A stretch of DNA of 64,000 bases, from contig NZ_VHIZ01000027.1 in NCBI RefSeq assembly GCF_006494375.1, positions 1 through 64,000 of the forward strand, in the 5' to 3' direction. The notes below the pieces were generated by a model that did no database searches, had not been told where the DNA came from, and saw only the letters and a list, made by a program, of their open reading frames with translations. This document shows, in pieces, positions 33,337 through 45,357 of this stretch; positions within the stretch are counted from its first letter, which is position 1, and each line of letters starts with the position of its first letter. Source of the DNA: Pantoea anthophila. GTDB taxonomy: Bacteria; Pseudomonadota; Gammaproteobacteria; Enterobacterales; Enterobacteriaceae. The translations under genes were made by a program, and so were the position numbers.

Positions 33337-34436
33337 CAGACTGACCCTCCGCGTGTAAAGCGGGCGCGAACCCGACGCATCGGCACCGTATCCCACAGGT
33401 TAAGCACTATCGCCAGCAGCAGATAGCTGATATTCACCACCCACATCCACACACCCGGATCGAGGCGGCCTTTTGCTCCGCTCGACTTCAGCGAACTCTG
33501 CAGCAGGAAGAAGATCAGATAGAGCAGCATCGCGGGCAGCATCGACAGCACGCGTCCCTGACGGGGGTTCACCACGCTGAGCGGCACCACCATCAGCGCC
33601 ATCACCAGCACCGCGAACACCAGCGTCAGACGCCAGTGCAGCTCAGCCTTAAACTCAGGCGTGTTGTTGCTGAACAGGCCGGTAAAGCTCGACTGCTCTG
33701 CATCATTCGGATCGAGCGTCGCCGCCTTATAGCCCACAATCGCCTGATAGTTGGTGAAGTCGGTAATGCGGAAGTCACGCAGCAGGGCCGTGCCCTCAAA
33801 GCGGGTGCCCTTATCCAGCGTCACCACCTGCGAACCATCTTTACGCTGCTCCATGTGGCCGCTGTCGGCCAGCACTACTGACGGACGCGCATTGCCTTTA
33901 GGCCGCAGCTGCGCCAGGAAAACGTTGCCAAACTGGTTGCCCTTTACATCCTCGACAAACAGCACGGCGCTGCCGTCGCTGGAGGTCTGGAACTGGCCAG
34001 CGGCCATCGCCGCGGCTCCCGGGTTCGCTTTGGCATTCTGCGTTACCTCATCCTGATAGCGGGATGACCAGGGGCCGAGCCAGATAACGTTTACCGCCGC
34101 CACCAGCGAGGTAAAGAGCATCAATACCATCGCCGCTTTAACCAGCACGGCCTTACTCAGGCCGCAGGCGTGCATCACGGTAATTTCACTTTCCGTGTAA
34201 AGCCGTCCCAGCGTCATCAGGATCGCCAGAAACAGACTTAAGGGCAGTATAAGTTGTGCCATTTCAGGCACGCCGAGTCCTAACAGTGTCAGAACCAGGT
34301 TTGTCGGCACTTCGCCATCCACCGCGGCTCCCAGGATCCTGACTAACTTCTGGCAAAAGAAGATGAGTAGCAGGATAAACAGGATAGCCAGCTGGCTTTT
34401 GAGCGTTTCCCGAACCAGATATCTAATGATGATCAC
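33336..34436 (-). CDS. lptF: LPS export permease LptF
   Basis: A 366-residue protein matching E. coli LptF from the first residues (MIIIRYLVRETLKSQLAILF); start is GTG at 34436. The membrane segments and the periplasmic jellyroll have the LptG layout. It is divergent from pepA with a 268-bp region between. First gene of the lptFG operon. Confidence 0.95.
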   Translation of the reverse strand: MIIIRYLVRETLKSQLAILFILLLIFFCQKLVRILGAAVDGEVPTNLVLTLLGLGVPEMAQLILPLSLFLAILMTLGRLYTESEITVMHACGLSKAVLVKAAMVLMLFTSLVAAVNVIWLGPWSSRYQDEVTQNAKANPGAAAMAAGQFQTSSDGSAVLFVEDVKGNQFGNVFLAQLRPKGNARPSVVLADSGHMEQRKDGSQVVTLDKGTRFEGTALLRDFRITDFTNYQAIVGYKAATLDPNDAEQSSFTGLFSNNTPEFKAELHWRLTLVFAVLVMALMVVPLSVVNPRQGRVLSMLPAMLLYLIFFLLQSSLKSSGAKGRLDPGVWMWVVNISYLLLAIVLNLWDTVPMRRVRARFTRGGSV

Positions 34437-36216
<1,780 letters not shown>

Positions 36217-36281
36217 GCGCCCTCTTTTCTGACAGCAAGGGCGGATCTGATTCCGCCCTTGATCTTCTGATGAGCAAACCG

Positions 36282-36740
36282 ATGAAAAACGCAACCTTCT
36301 ACGTGCTGGAAACCGATGCCACCCAGGATGGCCTGAGCGCTGTTGAAGCGCTGGTGTGCAATCTGGCGGAAACACGCTGGCGGGCCGGAAAGCGGGTGCT
36401 GATTGCCTGCGAAGATGAACAGCAAGCCATTCGTCTCGACGAAGCGCTGTGGCAACGACCGGCCAATGCCTTCGTGCCGCACAACCTGGCGGGTGAAGGC
36501 CCGCGCTACGGGGCGCCGGTTGAGCTGGCCTGGCCACAGCGTCGCGGCAGTTCACCGCGCGACCTGCTGATAAGCCTGCTGCCCCACTTCGCAGATTTTG
36601 CTACTGCTTTCCATGAAGTGATAGACTTCGTTCCTTACGAAGACGCTCTCAAACAACTCGCGCGCGATCGCTACAAAGCGTATCGCAGCGTGGGTTTCCA
36701 ATTGAATACGGCAGCGCCACCACAGCCGCAAACGACATAG
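36282..36740 (+). CDS. holC: DNA polymerase III chi subunit HolC
   Basis: A 152-residue protein starting [12 protein letters not shown], as in E. coli chi; an ATG 12 nt earlier is possible. [15 protein letters not shown] and [12 protein letters not shown] are conserved. Chi links the clamp loader (through psi) to SSB. It lies 65 bp after pepA and 5 bp before valS, the order in E. coli. Confidence 0.95.
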   Translation: MKNATFYVLETDATQDGLSAVEALVCNLAETRWRAGKRVLIACEDEQQAIRLDEALWQRPANAFVPHNLAGEGPRYGAPVELAWPQRRGSSPRDLLISLLPHFADFATAFHEVIDFVPYEDALKQLARDRYKAYRSVGFQLNTAAPPQPQTT

Positions 36741-36745
36741 CAGAA

Positions 36746-39601
36746 ATGGAAAAGACATATAACCCGCAAGATATCGAGCAGCCGCTTTACGAGCACTGGG
36801 AAAAGCAGGGCTACTTCAAACCGAATGGCGACACCAGCCAGGAAAGCTTTTGCATCATGATCCCGCCGCCGAACGTCACCGGTAGCTTGCACATGGGTCA
36901 CGCCTTCCAGCAAACCATCATGGACACCATGATCCGTTACCAGCGCATGCAGGGCAAAAACACCCTGTGGCAGGCGGGCACGGACCACGCGGGCATCGCC
37001 ACGCAGATGGTGGTTGAGCGCAAGATTGCGGCTGAAGAGGGCAAAACGCGCCAGGATTATGGCCGCGATGCGTTCATCGAAAAAATCTGGGAGTGGAAAG
37101 CGGAATCCGGCGGCACCATTACCCGCCAGATGCGTCGTCTCGGTAACTCCGTTGACTGGGAGCGCGAGCGCTTCACGATGGACGAAGGCCTCTCCAACGC
37201 TGTTAAAGAGGTGTTTGTTCGCCTCTACAAAGAGAACCTGATCTACCGTGGCAAACGCCTGGTGAACTGGGACCCGAAACTGCGCACCGCAATCTCCGAT
37301 CTGGAAGTGGAAAACCGCGAGAGCAAAGGCTCGATGTGGCATATCCGCTATCCGCTGGCGGATGGCGCTAAAACCGCCGACGGCAAAGATTACCTGGTCG
37401 TCGCCACCACCCGTCCGGAAACCCTGCTGGGCGACACCGGCGTGGCCGTGAACCCGGAAGATCCGCGCTATAAAGATCTGATCGGCAAATTCGTAATGCT
37501 GCCGCTGGTTGGCCGCCTGATCCCGATCGTCGGCGACGAACACGCGGACATGGAAAAAGGCACCGGCTGCGTCAAAATCACCCCGGCTCATGACTTCAAC
37601 GACTACGAAGTCGGCCGTCGTCATCGCTTACCGATGATCAACATCCTGACCTTTGACGGCGATATCCGCGACCGCGCTCAGGTGTATGACACCAACGGCG
37701 AAGCCAGCGATGTCTGCTCCGACGACATCCCGGCCGCCTTCCAGGGCATGGAACGCTTTGCCGCGCGTAAAGCGATTGTCGCCGCGGTGGATGAACTGGG
37801 CCTGCTGGATGAGATCAAACCCCACGACCTGACCGTTCCTTACGGTGACCGTGGCGGCGTGGTGATTGAACCGATGCTTACTGACCAGTGGTATGTGCGT
37901 ACCGCCCCGCTGGCGAAAGTGGCGGTTGAAGCCGTTGAGAACGGTGATATCCAGTTCGTGCCGAAGCAGTATGAAAACATGTACTTCTCCTGGATGCGCG
38001 ATATTCAGGACTGGTGTATCTCCCGTCAGCTGTGGTGGGGTCACCGCATTCCGGCGTGGTATGACAACGACGGCAATGTCTACGTCGGCCGCACTGAAGA
38101 CGAAGTGCGCGCGGAAAACAACCTGGCCGCCGATGTGGCGCTGCGTCAGGATGATGACGTGCTGGACACCTGGTTCTCCTCAGGCCTGTGGACCTTCTCT
38201 ACCCTGGGCTGGCCGGAGAACACCGAAGCGCTGCGCACCTTCCATCCGACCAGCGTGCTGGTCAGCGGCTTCGACATTATCTTCTTCTGGATTGCCCGCA
38301 TGATCATGCTGACCATGCACTTCATCAAAGATGAAAATGGCAAACCGCAGGTGCCGTTTAAAACCGTCTACATGACCGGTCTGATCCGTGATGAAGAGGG
38401 TCAGAAGATGTCAAAATCCAAGGGCAACGTGATTGACCCGCTGGATATGGTTGATGGCATCTCGCTGGAAGCGCTGCTGGAAAAACGTACCGGCAACATG
38501 ATGCAGCCGCAGCTGGCCGAGAAGATCCGCAAACGTACCGAGAAGCAGTTCCCGAACGGCATCGAGCCATCAGGCACCGATGCGCTGCGCTTTACGCTGG
38601 CGGCACTGGCCTCAACCGGTCGCGACATCAACTGGGACATGAAGCGCCTGGAAGGGTATCGCAACTTCTGTAACAAGCTGTGGAACGCCAGCCGCTTTGT
38701 GCTGATGAACACCGAAGAGCAGGATTGCGGACAGAATGGCGGCGAGATGACGCTGTCGCTGGCGGATCGCTGGATCCTGACCGAGTTCAATCACACGGTG
38801 AAAGCCTACCGTGAAGCGCTGGATACCTATCGCTTCGATATCGCGGCGAACATCCTGTATGACTTCACCTGGAACCAGTTCTGTGACTGGTATCTGGAGC
38901 TGACCAAGCCGGTCATGAACAGTGGCAGTGAAGCGGAGCTGCGTGGCACCCGTCACACGCTGGTTCACGTACTGGAAGCGCTGCTGCGCCTGGCGCACCC
39001 CATCATTCCGTTTATCACGGAAACCATCTGGCAGCGCGTGAAAGGCCTGAAAAACATCAGCGATGACACCATCATGCTGCAGCCGTTCCCGCAGTTTGAT
39101 GCCGCGAAGGAAGATGCGGAAGCGAAAGCTGATATCGAGTGGATGAAGCAGGCGATCGTTGCCGTGCGTAATATCCGTGCGGAGATGAACATTGCGCCGA
39201 GCAAGCCGCTGGATGTGCTGCTGCGTGACTGTTCACCGGCTGCCCAGCGCCGCGTTGAAGAGAACCGTAACTTCCTGTCACGCCTGGCGCGTCTGGAAAG
39301 CCTGACCATTCTGCCGTCAGGCGAGAAAGGTCCGGTCTCGGTCACTAAAATTGTGGAAGGCGCAGAGCTGCTGATCCCGATGGCGGATCTGGTCGACAAA
39401 ACCGCTGAGCTGGAGCGTCTGGCAAAAGAGCTGGTTAAGCTGGATGTGGAAATCGAGAAGATCGAGACCAAGCTGGCGAACGAAGGCTTTGTTTCACGCG
39501 CGCCGGAAGCCGTGGTGGCGAAAGAGCGCGAGCGCGTGGCAGACCTGCAACAATCAAAAGCAAAACTGATTGAACAGCAGGCGGTCATTGCGGCATTGTA
39601 A
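36746..39601 (+). CDS. valS: Valyl-tRNA synthetase
   Basis: A 951-residue class I synthetase. HIGH-type motif [12 protein letters not shown] (41-52), KMSKS motif in [12 protein letters not shown], editing domain (about 190-340), anticodon-binding helices, and the C-terminal coiled coil (about 880-951) that holds tRNA. A strong terminator follows. Confidence 0.98.
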   Translation: MEKTYNPQDIEQPLYEHWEKQGYFKPNGDTSQESFCIMIPPPNVTGSLHMGHAFQQTIMDTMIRYQRMQGKNTLWQAGTDHAGIATQMVVERKIAAEEGKTRQDYGRDAFIEKIWEWKAESGGTITRQMRRLGNSVDWERERFTMDEGLSNAVKEVFVRLYKENLIYRGKRLVNWDPKLRTAISDLEVENRESKGSMWHIRYPLADGAKTADGKDYLVVATTRPETLLGDTGVAVNPEDPRYKDLIGKFVMLPLVGRLIPIVGDEHADMEKGTGCVKITPAHDFNDYEVGRRHRLPMINILTFDGDIRDRAQVYDTNGEASDVCSDDIPAAFQGMERFAARKAIVAAVDELGLLDEIKPHDLTVPYGDRGGVVIEPMLTDQWYVRTAPLAKVAVEAVENGDIQFVPKQYENMYFSWMRDIQDWCISRQLWWGHRIPAWYDNDGNVYVGRTEDEVRAENNLAADVALRQDDDVLDTWFSSGLWTFSTLGWPENTEALRTFHPTSVLVSGFDIIFFWIARMIMLTMHFIKDENGKPQVPFKTVYMTGLIRDEEGQKMSKSKGNVIDPLDMVDGISLEALLEKRTGNMMQPQLAEKIRKRTEKQFPNGIEPSGTDALRFTLAALASTGRDINWDMKRLEGYRNFCNKLWNASRFVLMNTEEQDCGQNGGEMTLSLADRWILTEFNHTVKAYREALDTYRFDIAANILYDFTWNQFCDWYLELTKPVMNSGSEAELRGTRHTLVHVLEALLRLAHPIIPFITETIWQRVKGLKNISDDTIMLQPFPQFDAAKEDAEAKADIEWMKQAIVAVRNIRAEMNIAPSKPLDVLLRDCSPAAQRRVEENRNFLSRLARLESLTILPSGEKGPVSVTKIVEGAELLIPMADLVDKTAELERLAKELVKLDVEIEKIETKLANEGFVSRAPEAVVAKERERVADLQQSKAKLIEQQAVIAAL

Positions 39602-39628
39602 GCGTCTTAGCTGACAGCTTATTCATAA

Positions 39629-39651
39629 AGCCGGGCTTGCCCGGCTTTTTT
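39629..39651 (+). terminator. valS terminator
   Basis: AGCCGGG-CTTG-CCCGGCT followed by T5-6; 28 nt after the valS stop. Confidence 0.9.
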
Positions 39652-39677
39652 ATTGTTCTCGTACAAATCCGGAAGAG

Positions 39678-40190
39678 ATGATGACGACCAGCGCCACTCC
39701 GCTTTTTGACCTCCAGGTGCGGCCGATTACTGCCGCCGATAATCCGCATATCGCTCATGTCATCCGCGTTGTTTCGGCGGAATTTGGGCTGACGGCTGAC
39801 AAGGGCTATACCGTCTCCGATCCCCAGCTCGACCAGCTGTTTGAGCTCTACAGTGCCGATCAGAGCGCCTACTGGATTGTTGAGTATCAGGGCAAGGTGG
39901 TGGGCGGCGGAGGCGTGGCGCCTCTCGCCTGCAGTGCGCCAGACATCTGCGAACTGCAGAAAATGTACTTCCTGCCCGTGGTGCGCGGCCAGGGCCTGGC
40001 GCGCGAGCTGGCACTGCGGGCGATGGATCATGCACGCAGCCACGGCTTCCGTCGCTGCTACCTTGAAACCACCGCCAGCCTGACCCGCGCCATCAGACTC
40101 TATGAGTCGCTGGGCTTTGCACACATCGAAGGCGCAATGGGCTGCACCGGCCATGTGGATTGCGAAGTGCGCATGCTGAAGACCTTATAA
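39678..40190 (+). CDS. yjgM: GNAT acetyltransferase YjgM
   Basis: A 170-residue protein aligned by eye with E. coli YjgM (167 aa): [43 protein letters not shown] (acetyl-CoA loop) and [13 protein letters not shown] at the end. The ATG at 39678 follows GGAAGAG; a second ATG is next to it. Overlaps the convergent histidine-phosphatase gene by 6 bp. Confidence 0.92.
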   Translation: MMTTSATPLFDLQVRPITAADNPHIAHVIRVVSAEFGLTADKGYTVSDPQLDQLFELYSADQSAYWIVEYQGKVVGGGGVAPLACSAPDICELQKMYFLPVVRGQGLARELALRAMDHARSHGFRRCYLETTASLTRAIRLYESLGFAHIEGAMGCTGHVDCEVRMLKTL

Positions 40191-40973
40191 ACCGCGCTCC
40201 ACGTAACGCATATCGTTGATGGACTCGATTTTGAACTGCCCGTTATCGGTGTAGCGCAGCAGCGTCACACTGGCATTCTTAAGCTGCTCGCGTAACGAAG
40301 TATTGCCCAGCGCCTGCAGTAGCGTGGTGATAGCCATACCGTGACTGACCACCAGCACATTGCCTCCGCCCTGCTGCTGCGCCTGCTTCGCGATAGCCGT
40401 AATACTCTCCACCATGCGCTTAGCTACCTGCTGATAGGTTTCGGCCTGGCCGGAGGATTTAACCCCTGGCAGCGATGGCGTGCCTGCGGCTTCCGCCTCA
40501 TGAATCGCATCGATCATCCTGTCCATCTGAATTTTACCGGCGCTGAATGCCTCCAGCAGCGCCGTGTCGGAGGGATAACCCGCCTGAAGGGCGGCAGCGG
40601 TAATCAGATTTTTATCCAGATCGCCTTCATAAAGGCCAAATCCCACCTCGCGCAGCCCTTTCATCTCTTTCAGTACAGGCGGATTTTTCCAGTTCTTCAT
40701 CACCAGCTGCGCGGTTTCCCTCGCCCGACCCGAATCGCTGGACCAGGCCGCGACGAAGGGCAACGGCTGTAAACCCCGTCCCAGTTGCTCTGCAACCGCG
40801 GCGCCGGAAGCGGTCAGCGGCGTATCGGCCCATCCCTGAGCGCGATGCACCGTGTTAAACATGGTCTTGCCATGCCGGGTCACATAGAGCATCACATCCG
40901 CGGCCCAGGCGGAGCCGGCAGTGCTGACGGAGATGAGGGCAATTAACATCAGGGTTTTCAGTTTCGTTTTCAT
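40185..40973 (-). CDS. Exported histidine phosphatase
   Basis: A 262-residue protein with a signal peptide cleaved after AWA (residue 24). RHG (33-35), R84, E109 and H211 (VVSHGMA) form the phosphoglycerate-mutase-like phosphatase site, with H34 as nucleophile. It is periplasmic, so it should release phosphate from exogenous or cell-wall substrates rather than act in glycolysis. Same strand as the OprD-like porin gene, 13 nt after its stop, so they are probably one operon. Confidence 0.88.
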   Translation of the reverse strand: MKTKLKTLMLIALISVSTAGSAWAADVMLYVTRHGKTMFNTVHRAQGWADTPLTASGAAVAEQLGRGLQPLPFVAAWSSDSGRARETAQLVMKNWKNPPVLKEMKGLREVGFGLYEGDLDKNLITAAALQAGYPSDTALLEAFSAGKIQMDRMIDAIHEAEAAGTPSLPGVKSSGQAETYQQVAKRMVESITAIAKQAQQQGGGNVLVVSHGMAITTLLQALGNTSLREQLKNASVTLLRYTDNGQFKIESINDMRYVERGL

Positions 40974-40986
40974 TTTACTCTCCGGG

Positions 40987-42306
40987 TTAAAAAAGATTGA
41001 ATTTATATTGAATGACCACTTCGGCGGATAAACTGCGGGAGCGCTGAACTTTTCCCTGACTATTCAGGCGCGGAGTCTCTTTACTGTTTTTATATGACCA
41101 GCCATAACCGGTCAGCGTAAATAGCGTCAGATGTTTAAAGGTGGGATGCTGATTACTGAACTGATTAATTAATGAAACCTCGCCGGTTCGCACAAGGTTA
41201 TTACGATAATGGAACTGACCATAATTAAGCTGTATTCCGCTGCTGATCCCTTTTGCAATTTCATACTGACTCAGAGAGACCAGCGCCAGCTCTCTGTCGC
41301 GCATATAATCTTTGCCCGCGGAGGTCAGTGAAGTGAAACGTCCCCGGGTATTTTTAGTCAGGGGTCGGGCATAATATCCCACCGCCTGCTTTTTAGGGGC
41401 GGATGTCCAGCCAGCAGCCAGCCTCTGCGTCCAGGCGCCCTGCTTCCAGATGGCCTCCCCGACATAGTGCCATGCCTGGTGATCAAAGGTTCTTTTGCTG
41501 GCGGGCATACTTTTATACTTTTCCAGCGCCTGGCTGCCATAGATCTGCGAAGCCAGTGACCAGTGTGGCGAGAGGGAATAGCCTGCCTCAATGACATGAC
41601 GGCGCTGATAGCGTTCGGCCTCGCCAAACGCATAGGCCAGCGCGTGACCGCTATCTTTGTAGCTCAGCGCCGCGGTGTAAATGGCGTCGATTTTTTGCCG
41701 GGCCTGGGTTTGCAGCGCCAGCGTTTTACCCGAGTCGTGCCGTATGGCTTTGTTAACCATGGCAAGATCCAGCCGGGCATTCTGCCACGTCACGGCACCG
41801 CTGTAGCCGGCATAGCTGTTGCGCGACAGGCGATCCGTGGTCGTCAGCACACCGATATTTTTCAGTTCCTGCCAGCCCGCCTTCCCCTCGAACCGCAGCG
41901 CGCGGTTGCCGAGCTTCAGCTTAAGATAGCGCTGACTGAACTTGCTGAAGCCGTGCGCATCCCGCTTTTCCATGTTCCCGCCGCTGTCATAGAGCAGACC
42001 ACGCGTGGAGAAGTAGTCGCTGGCGCCCAGGCGTACGGCGCGGGTGTAGGTCGCATCAAACCCGAGCAGGTCCCACTGATAACCGGAACGAAAATCGAAC
42101 GTCGCGGCCTGGCCCCAGGCGTTGTGAACCGCAGTGGGCTGTGCTTCGTTCTCCTTGAGATACTTCCAGTGGTTGCGCAGTCTGAGATCGAGCGCAGCGT
42201 CACGCCATAATCCGGAGGAGGTCTGAATGCCGGACGCATTAACATTTCCCCAGCAAAGGGTCAAAAATAGCGAAACAAATAACAGAGAATAACGTTTTCC
42301 TTTCAT
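40987..42306 (-). CDS. OprD-family outer-membrane porin
   Basis: A 439-residue protein. I chose ATG at 42306 (AAGGA upstream) over GTG at 42321. Signal peptide to NVNA (about residue 24), beta-barrel pattern with alternating aromatic residues, and the typical C-terminal aromatic residue (YKFNLF). OprD-type porins take up basic amino acids, peptides, sugars or aromatic acids. It precedes the exported phosphatase gene, suggesting joint use of a phosphorylated substrate. Absent from this place in E. coli. Confidence 0.82.
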   Translation of the reverse strand: MKGKRYSLLFVSLFLTLCWGNVNASGIQTSSGLWRDAALDLRLRNHWKYLKENEAQPTAVHNAWGQAATFDFRSGYQWDLLGFDATYTRAVRLGASDYFSTRGLLYDSGGNMEKRDAHGFSKFSQRYLKLKLGNRALRFEGKAGWQELKNIGVLTTTDRLSRNSYAGYSGAVTWQNARLDLAMVNKAIRHDSGKTLALQTQARQKIDAIYTAALSYKDSGHALAYAFGEAERYQRRHVIEAGYSLSPHWSLASQIYGSQALEKYKSMPASKRTFDHQAWHYVGEAIWKQGAWTQRLAAGWTSAPKKQAVGYYARPLTKNTRGRFTSLTSAGKDYMRDRELALVSLSQYEIAKGISSGIQLNYGQFHYRNNLVRTGEVSLINQFSNQHPTFKHLTLFTLTGYGWSYKNSKETPRLNSQGKVQRSRSLSAEVVIQYKFNLF

Positions 42307-42386
42307 TATGAAGTCCTTCACCTGGCGATATTAAAAATCCGTCCCCCCATGACAATAAGGGTGACCTGGTGCCGTTAACCCATAAA

Positions 42387-42435
42387 AAAACCCGACCCAC
42401 TGCCCTCTGTTAAAAAGGGCAGTGAGTCGGGTTTT
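42387..42435. terminator. Long hairpin upstream of porin gene
   Basis: AAAACCCGAC and ACTGCCC (42387-42405) pair with GGGCAGT and GTCGGGTTTT (42417-42435), one 2x2 mismatch, A/T tails both ways. It could end miaE transcription or act as a leader attenuator for the porin. Confidence 0.75.
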
Positions 42436-42631
42436 GCTTAAAAAAAATAACAATCCCGCACTGACTCCGGGACTATATTTATTTAAGGGCGGAAAGTCAG
42501 CGTAAAAAAGCCGTTATGTGATAGGTGGCACAAAATATCTTTGTCTGCCAGCGTGATTTAAAATAAAGCGTTACACAGCGCGTTATTTAAAACAGCGCCA
42601 CGCAGAAAATATAAACGCGATCACCCAACCA

Positions 42632-42657
42632 GAAAAAGAGACACCCCGATCAGGGTG
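42632..42657 (-). terminator. miaE terminator
   Basis: On the minus strand CACCC-TGATC-GGGGTG followed by TCTCTTTTT; 12 nt after the miaE stop. Confidence 0.75.
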
Positions 42658-42668
42658 CCCTCAGGGAT

Positions 42669-43430
42669 TCACCAGGCGGGTACGCCGCTGTGAAAACGCA
42701 GCTCCGTGTCCGGCTCGCTAATCAGCTTCGCCTCGACCTGGCCAATTGCCTGCACCCGTGGCGCGATATCTTTTGCCGCGATCTGCGCGGCCAGCGTCAG
42801 GTAATCCTGATAGTGGCGCGCCTCGGAGCGGAGAAGCGACAGATAGAACTTCGCCAGCTCGTCATCCAGCCAGGGAGCCAGACTGGCAAAACGTTCGCAG
42901 GAGCGCGCCTCAATGTAAGCGCCGCAAATCAGCTTATCCACCAGCGTTTCCGGCTCATGGGTGATCACCTCACGCAGCAGAGATTTTGCATAGCGGCTGG
43001 AGGTGATCTTCTGATAGACCAGTCCGCGTGACTGCATAATCTCCCACACCTGATAGAAGTGATGCAGCTCCTCTTTAATCAGCAGCACCATCTTTTCCAC
43101 CAGCTCATCGGCCCAGGGCAGCGCATTGCGCACGATGATGCGTTTGGTCAGATTTTTATGGGCATTGATAAAGTCGCTGTCGCCATCTTCGCGGAAGATG
43201 AAGTCTTCATAGGGTTTCAGCCAGGCGAGAATCGCCTCGCCGCTCGGCTTGTCGGCCACATACTTACGGATTAACCATACCGCGGTCTGCGCGGCTTTCA
43301 GTTCGCACACCAGATGGTCGGTCAGCAGCAGGGTCAGGTTTTCCGGCTTGCGCGCCTCATCAATCCAGGCTTGCGGCGTGCGGCAGTGCAGAAACTGACA
43401 GATCGGTTCGAGTAGCGGTGCGTAATTCAT
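42669..43430 (-). CDS. miaE: tRNA-(ms2io6A) hydroxylase MiaE
   Basis: A 253-residue ferritin-like di-iron protein. Likely ligands: E43, E121-x2-H124, E174, E203-x2-H206. It hydroxylates ms2i6A37 of tRNA. Present in Salmonella near argI but absent from E. coli K-12, so its place here between rraB and yjgM fits that order. It starts 56 nt after rraB. Confidence 0.93.
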   Translation of the reverse strand: MNYAPLLEPICQFLHCRTPQAWIDEARKPENLTLLLTDHLVCELKAAQTAVWLIRKYVADKPSGEAILAWLKPYEDFIFREDGDSDFINAHKNLTKRIIVRNALPWADELVEKMVLLIKEELHHFYQVWEIMQSRGLVYQKITSSRYAKSLLREVITHEPETLVDKLICGAYIEARSCERFASLAPWLDDELAKFYLSLLRSEARHYQDYLTLAAQIAAKDIAPRVQAIGQVEAKLISEPDTELRFHSGVPAW

Positions 43431-43486
43431 GATGTCAGAACAGAGCAGGAGAAGGTAAGAGGCGGAGAGGGCTCCGCCCGGGCGAC

Positions 43487-43903
43487 TTAGTGGCGAACAC
43501 CATCATCATCTTCATCGTCGATAGCGTCGTCATCTTCCTCTTCGGCATCGGGATCTTCGAAATAGGTGCCCCAGCCGTCATAATCGACGTTGTATTTACC
43601 GACCAGGTTAACCAGCTGCTCAACCTGCACATCGATCAGTTCCGCTTTCAGCGCCGATTCGCTGAGGATGTCAACGCACATGACGGTCGTGCCATCTTCC
43701 AGCTCCAGCTCTTCCGGCTCGGTCACTTCATAACCCAGCTTAAAGGCGTCAACGGCCGCTTTTTCCAGCGAATCAAAATTATTGCATGAGAGATGGTGCT
43801 CGATGGTATAGAGCGCATCGGGATCGCTGCCATCCTCCAGCAGTTCTTCGATAATCTGCCGCGTCTCTTCACGCTGCTCTTCCAGCAATGCTTCATATGC
43901 CAT
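43487..43903 (-). CDS. rraB: RNase E inhibitor RraB
   Basis: A 138-residue acidic protein, the same length as E. coli RraB (YjgD). I chose ATG at 43903 (GAGGAA upstream). The C-terminal tail is almost all Asp/Glu. RraB binds RNase E and alters degradosome composition. Divergent from argI. Confidence 0.94.
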   Translation of the reverse strand: MAYEALLEEQREETRQIIEELLEDGSDPDALYTIEHHLSCNNFDSLEKAAVDAFKLGYEVTEPEELELEDGTTVMCVDILSESALKAELIDVQVEQLVNLVGKYNVDYDGWGTYFEDPDAEEEDDDAIDDEDDDGVRH

Positions 43904-44000
43904 AACGATGTTCCTCTCTGAGTTCGGCAATAAACCGCTATTTTCCCACACTGCCTGTCGCGCCACTACACAAAACGACAAGTTTATTGGCACCCGCTCT

Positions 44001-44041
44001 TGAAAATGCATATTCATACGGTTAGATTGAATTTTAATTCA
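44001..44041. promoter_or_regulatory. Paired ARG boxes of argI
   Basis: TGAATTTTAATTCA (44028-44041) is identical to the core of the second E. coli argI box; TGAAAATGCATATTCA (44001-44016) is the first. Twin ArgR sites 25 nt before the start codon indicate arginine repression. Confidence 0.85.
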
Positions 44042-44065
44042 CTTTAATGATTACCGGAGTGTTGT

Positions 44066-45073
44066 ATGAGTCAGCTGTATCAGCGCCATTTCCTCAGGCT
44101 TCTGGATTTTACCCCCGCCGAAATGGATCACCTGCTTACCCTTTCCGCTGAATTAAAGCAGGCGAAAAAAAGCGCCAGCGAAGTGCAGTACCTGAAAGGC
44201 AAAAACATCGCGCTCATCTTCGAAAAAGACTCGACCCGTACCCGATGCTCTTTCGAAGTTGCCGCTTACGATCAGGGTGCTAACGTCACTTATCTCGGCC
44301 CGAGTGGCAGCCAGATCGGCCATAAAGAGTCGATGCGCGACACGGCGCGGGTGCTGGGCCGGATGTACGATGGCATCCAGTATCGCGGTTACGGTCAGGC
44401 GCTGGTTGAAACGCTGGCGGAACATGCCGGTGTGCCGGTCTGGAACGGCCTGACAGACGAATTTCACCCGACCCAGCTGCTGGCCGACCTGCTGACCATG
44501 CAGGAGCACCTGCCGGGCAAAAAACTCAGTGACATGACGCTGGTCTATGTCGGTGACGCACGCAACAACATGGGCAACACCATGCTGGAAGCGGCGGCGC
44601 TGACCGGACTGGATCTGCGCCTGGTGGCCCCGGAAAGCTGCTGGCCCGAGGCGCAACTGGTGGCAGAGTGCCGTGAGGTCGCCCGTCAGACCGGCGGAAC
44701 CATCACCCTCACCGACAACATTGCTGACGGCGTCAAAGGCGCAGACTTCATCTACACCGATGTCTGGGTGTCGATGGGTGAAGCCAAAGAGGTCTGGGCA
44801 GAGCGTATCGCCCTGCTGCGTGACTATCAGGTTAACCGGGCGATGCTCGATCTGACCGGCAATCCGCAGGTGAAATTCCTGCACTGCCTGCCCGCTTTCC
44901 ATGACGATCAGACCACGCTGGGTCAGCAGATGGCGGAGCAGTACGATCTGCCCAACGGCATGGAGGTGAGCAACGAGGTGTTTGAGTCGGCGCACAGCAT
45001 TGTCTTCGACCAGGCCGAGAACCGGATGCACACCATCAAAGCGGTGATGGTGGCCACGCTGGGCCAGCGCTGA
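44066..45073 (+). CDS. argI: Ornithine carbamoyltransferase
   Basis: A 335-residue enzyme of arginine synthesis. STRTR (56-60) binds carbamoyl phosphate, HPTQ (134-137) follows, and [10 protein letters not shown] near residue 273 binds ornithine. The order rraB-argI and ARG boxes support argI rather than argF. GGAGTG precedes the ATG. Confidence 0.96.
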   Translation: MSQLYQRHFLRLLDFTPAEMDHLLTLSAELKQAKKSASEVQYLKGKNIALIFEKDSTRTRCSFEVAAYDQGANVTYLGPSGSQIGHKESMRDTARVLGRMYDGIQYRGYGQALVETLAEHAGVPVWNGLTDEFHPTQLLADLLTMQEHLPGKKLSDMTLVYVGDARNNMGNTMLEAAALTGLDLRLVAPESCWPEAQLVAECREVARQTGGTITLTDNIADGVKGADFIYTDVWVSMGEAKEVWAERIALLRDYQVNRAMLDLTGNPQVKFLHCLPAFHDDQTTLGQQMAEQYDLPNGMEVSNEVFESAHSIVFDQAENRMHTIKAVMVATLGQR

Positions 45074-45155
45074 TCGTCCGGCGGCAGGCGGGCTGACGCC
45101 ACAGGTTGTCACCCGTTTGCCGCCCCGGCCCTCTCCGCAGCGCAAACGTTTTCCC

Positions 45156-45195
45156 TTGCTGCGCCACCGCGAACGGGTATAATGCGCCCCAATTT
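45156..45195 (+). promoter_or_regulatory. pyrLBI promoter with AATTTG start region
   Basis: TTGCTG (45156-45161), 16 bp, TATAAT (45178-45183), then transcription start near 45191 in AATTTGCCGG, the same initial sequence used in E. coli pyrBI for UTP-sensitive reiterative addition of U. Confidence 0.85.
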
Positions 45196-45207
45196 GCCGG
45201 AGGAAAT

Positions 45208-45309
45208 ATGCGACAGCACAGCGGACAATTTGACGCGCCATCACGCCTGACCGCAGGCGGTGCTGCTGTTTCTTTCGGTCATCGACCCGATCATAAAAAA
45301 GCCCCTTAA
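45208..45309 (+). CDS. pyrL: pyrBI leader peptide
   Basis: A 33-residue leader starting MRQHSGQFDAP behind GGAGGA. Its TAA stop (45307-45309) sits in the loop of the attenuator hairpin, so a ribosome that follows RNA polymerase closely prevents the terminator. A T/C-rich run (GTTTCTTTC) just before gives UTP-dependent pausing. The peptide differs from E. coli PyrL. Confidence 0.8.
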   Translation: MRQHSGQFDAPSRLTAGGAAVSFGHRPDHKKAP

Positions 45310-45325
45310 GCAGGGGCTTTTTTTT
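45295..45325 (+). terminator. pyrBI attenuator
   Basis: AAAAAAGCCCCT-TAAGC-AGGGGCTTTTTTTT; 33 nt before the pyrB start. Works with pyrL as a UTP-sensing attenuator. Confidence 0.9.
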
Positions 45326-45357
45326 GTCCGCAATCCGGCCGCGCAGAGGAGAGAGTT

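Larger units (their letters stand above)
42307..42668. other. Gap between porin gene and miaE, with terminators
   Basis: It holds two terminator-like hairpins (separately listed) and an AT-rich zone with a possible porin promoter. No small gene is evident. Confidence 0.45.

Noticed and set aside
44153..45244. 363-codon frame antisense to argI
   Set aside because: Overlaps argI, the pyrBI promoter and leader; no homology pattern.
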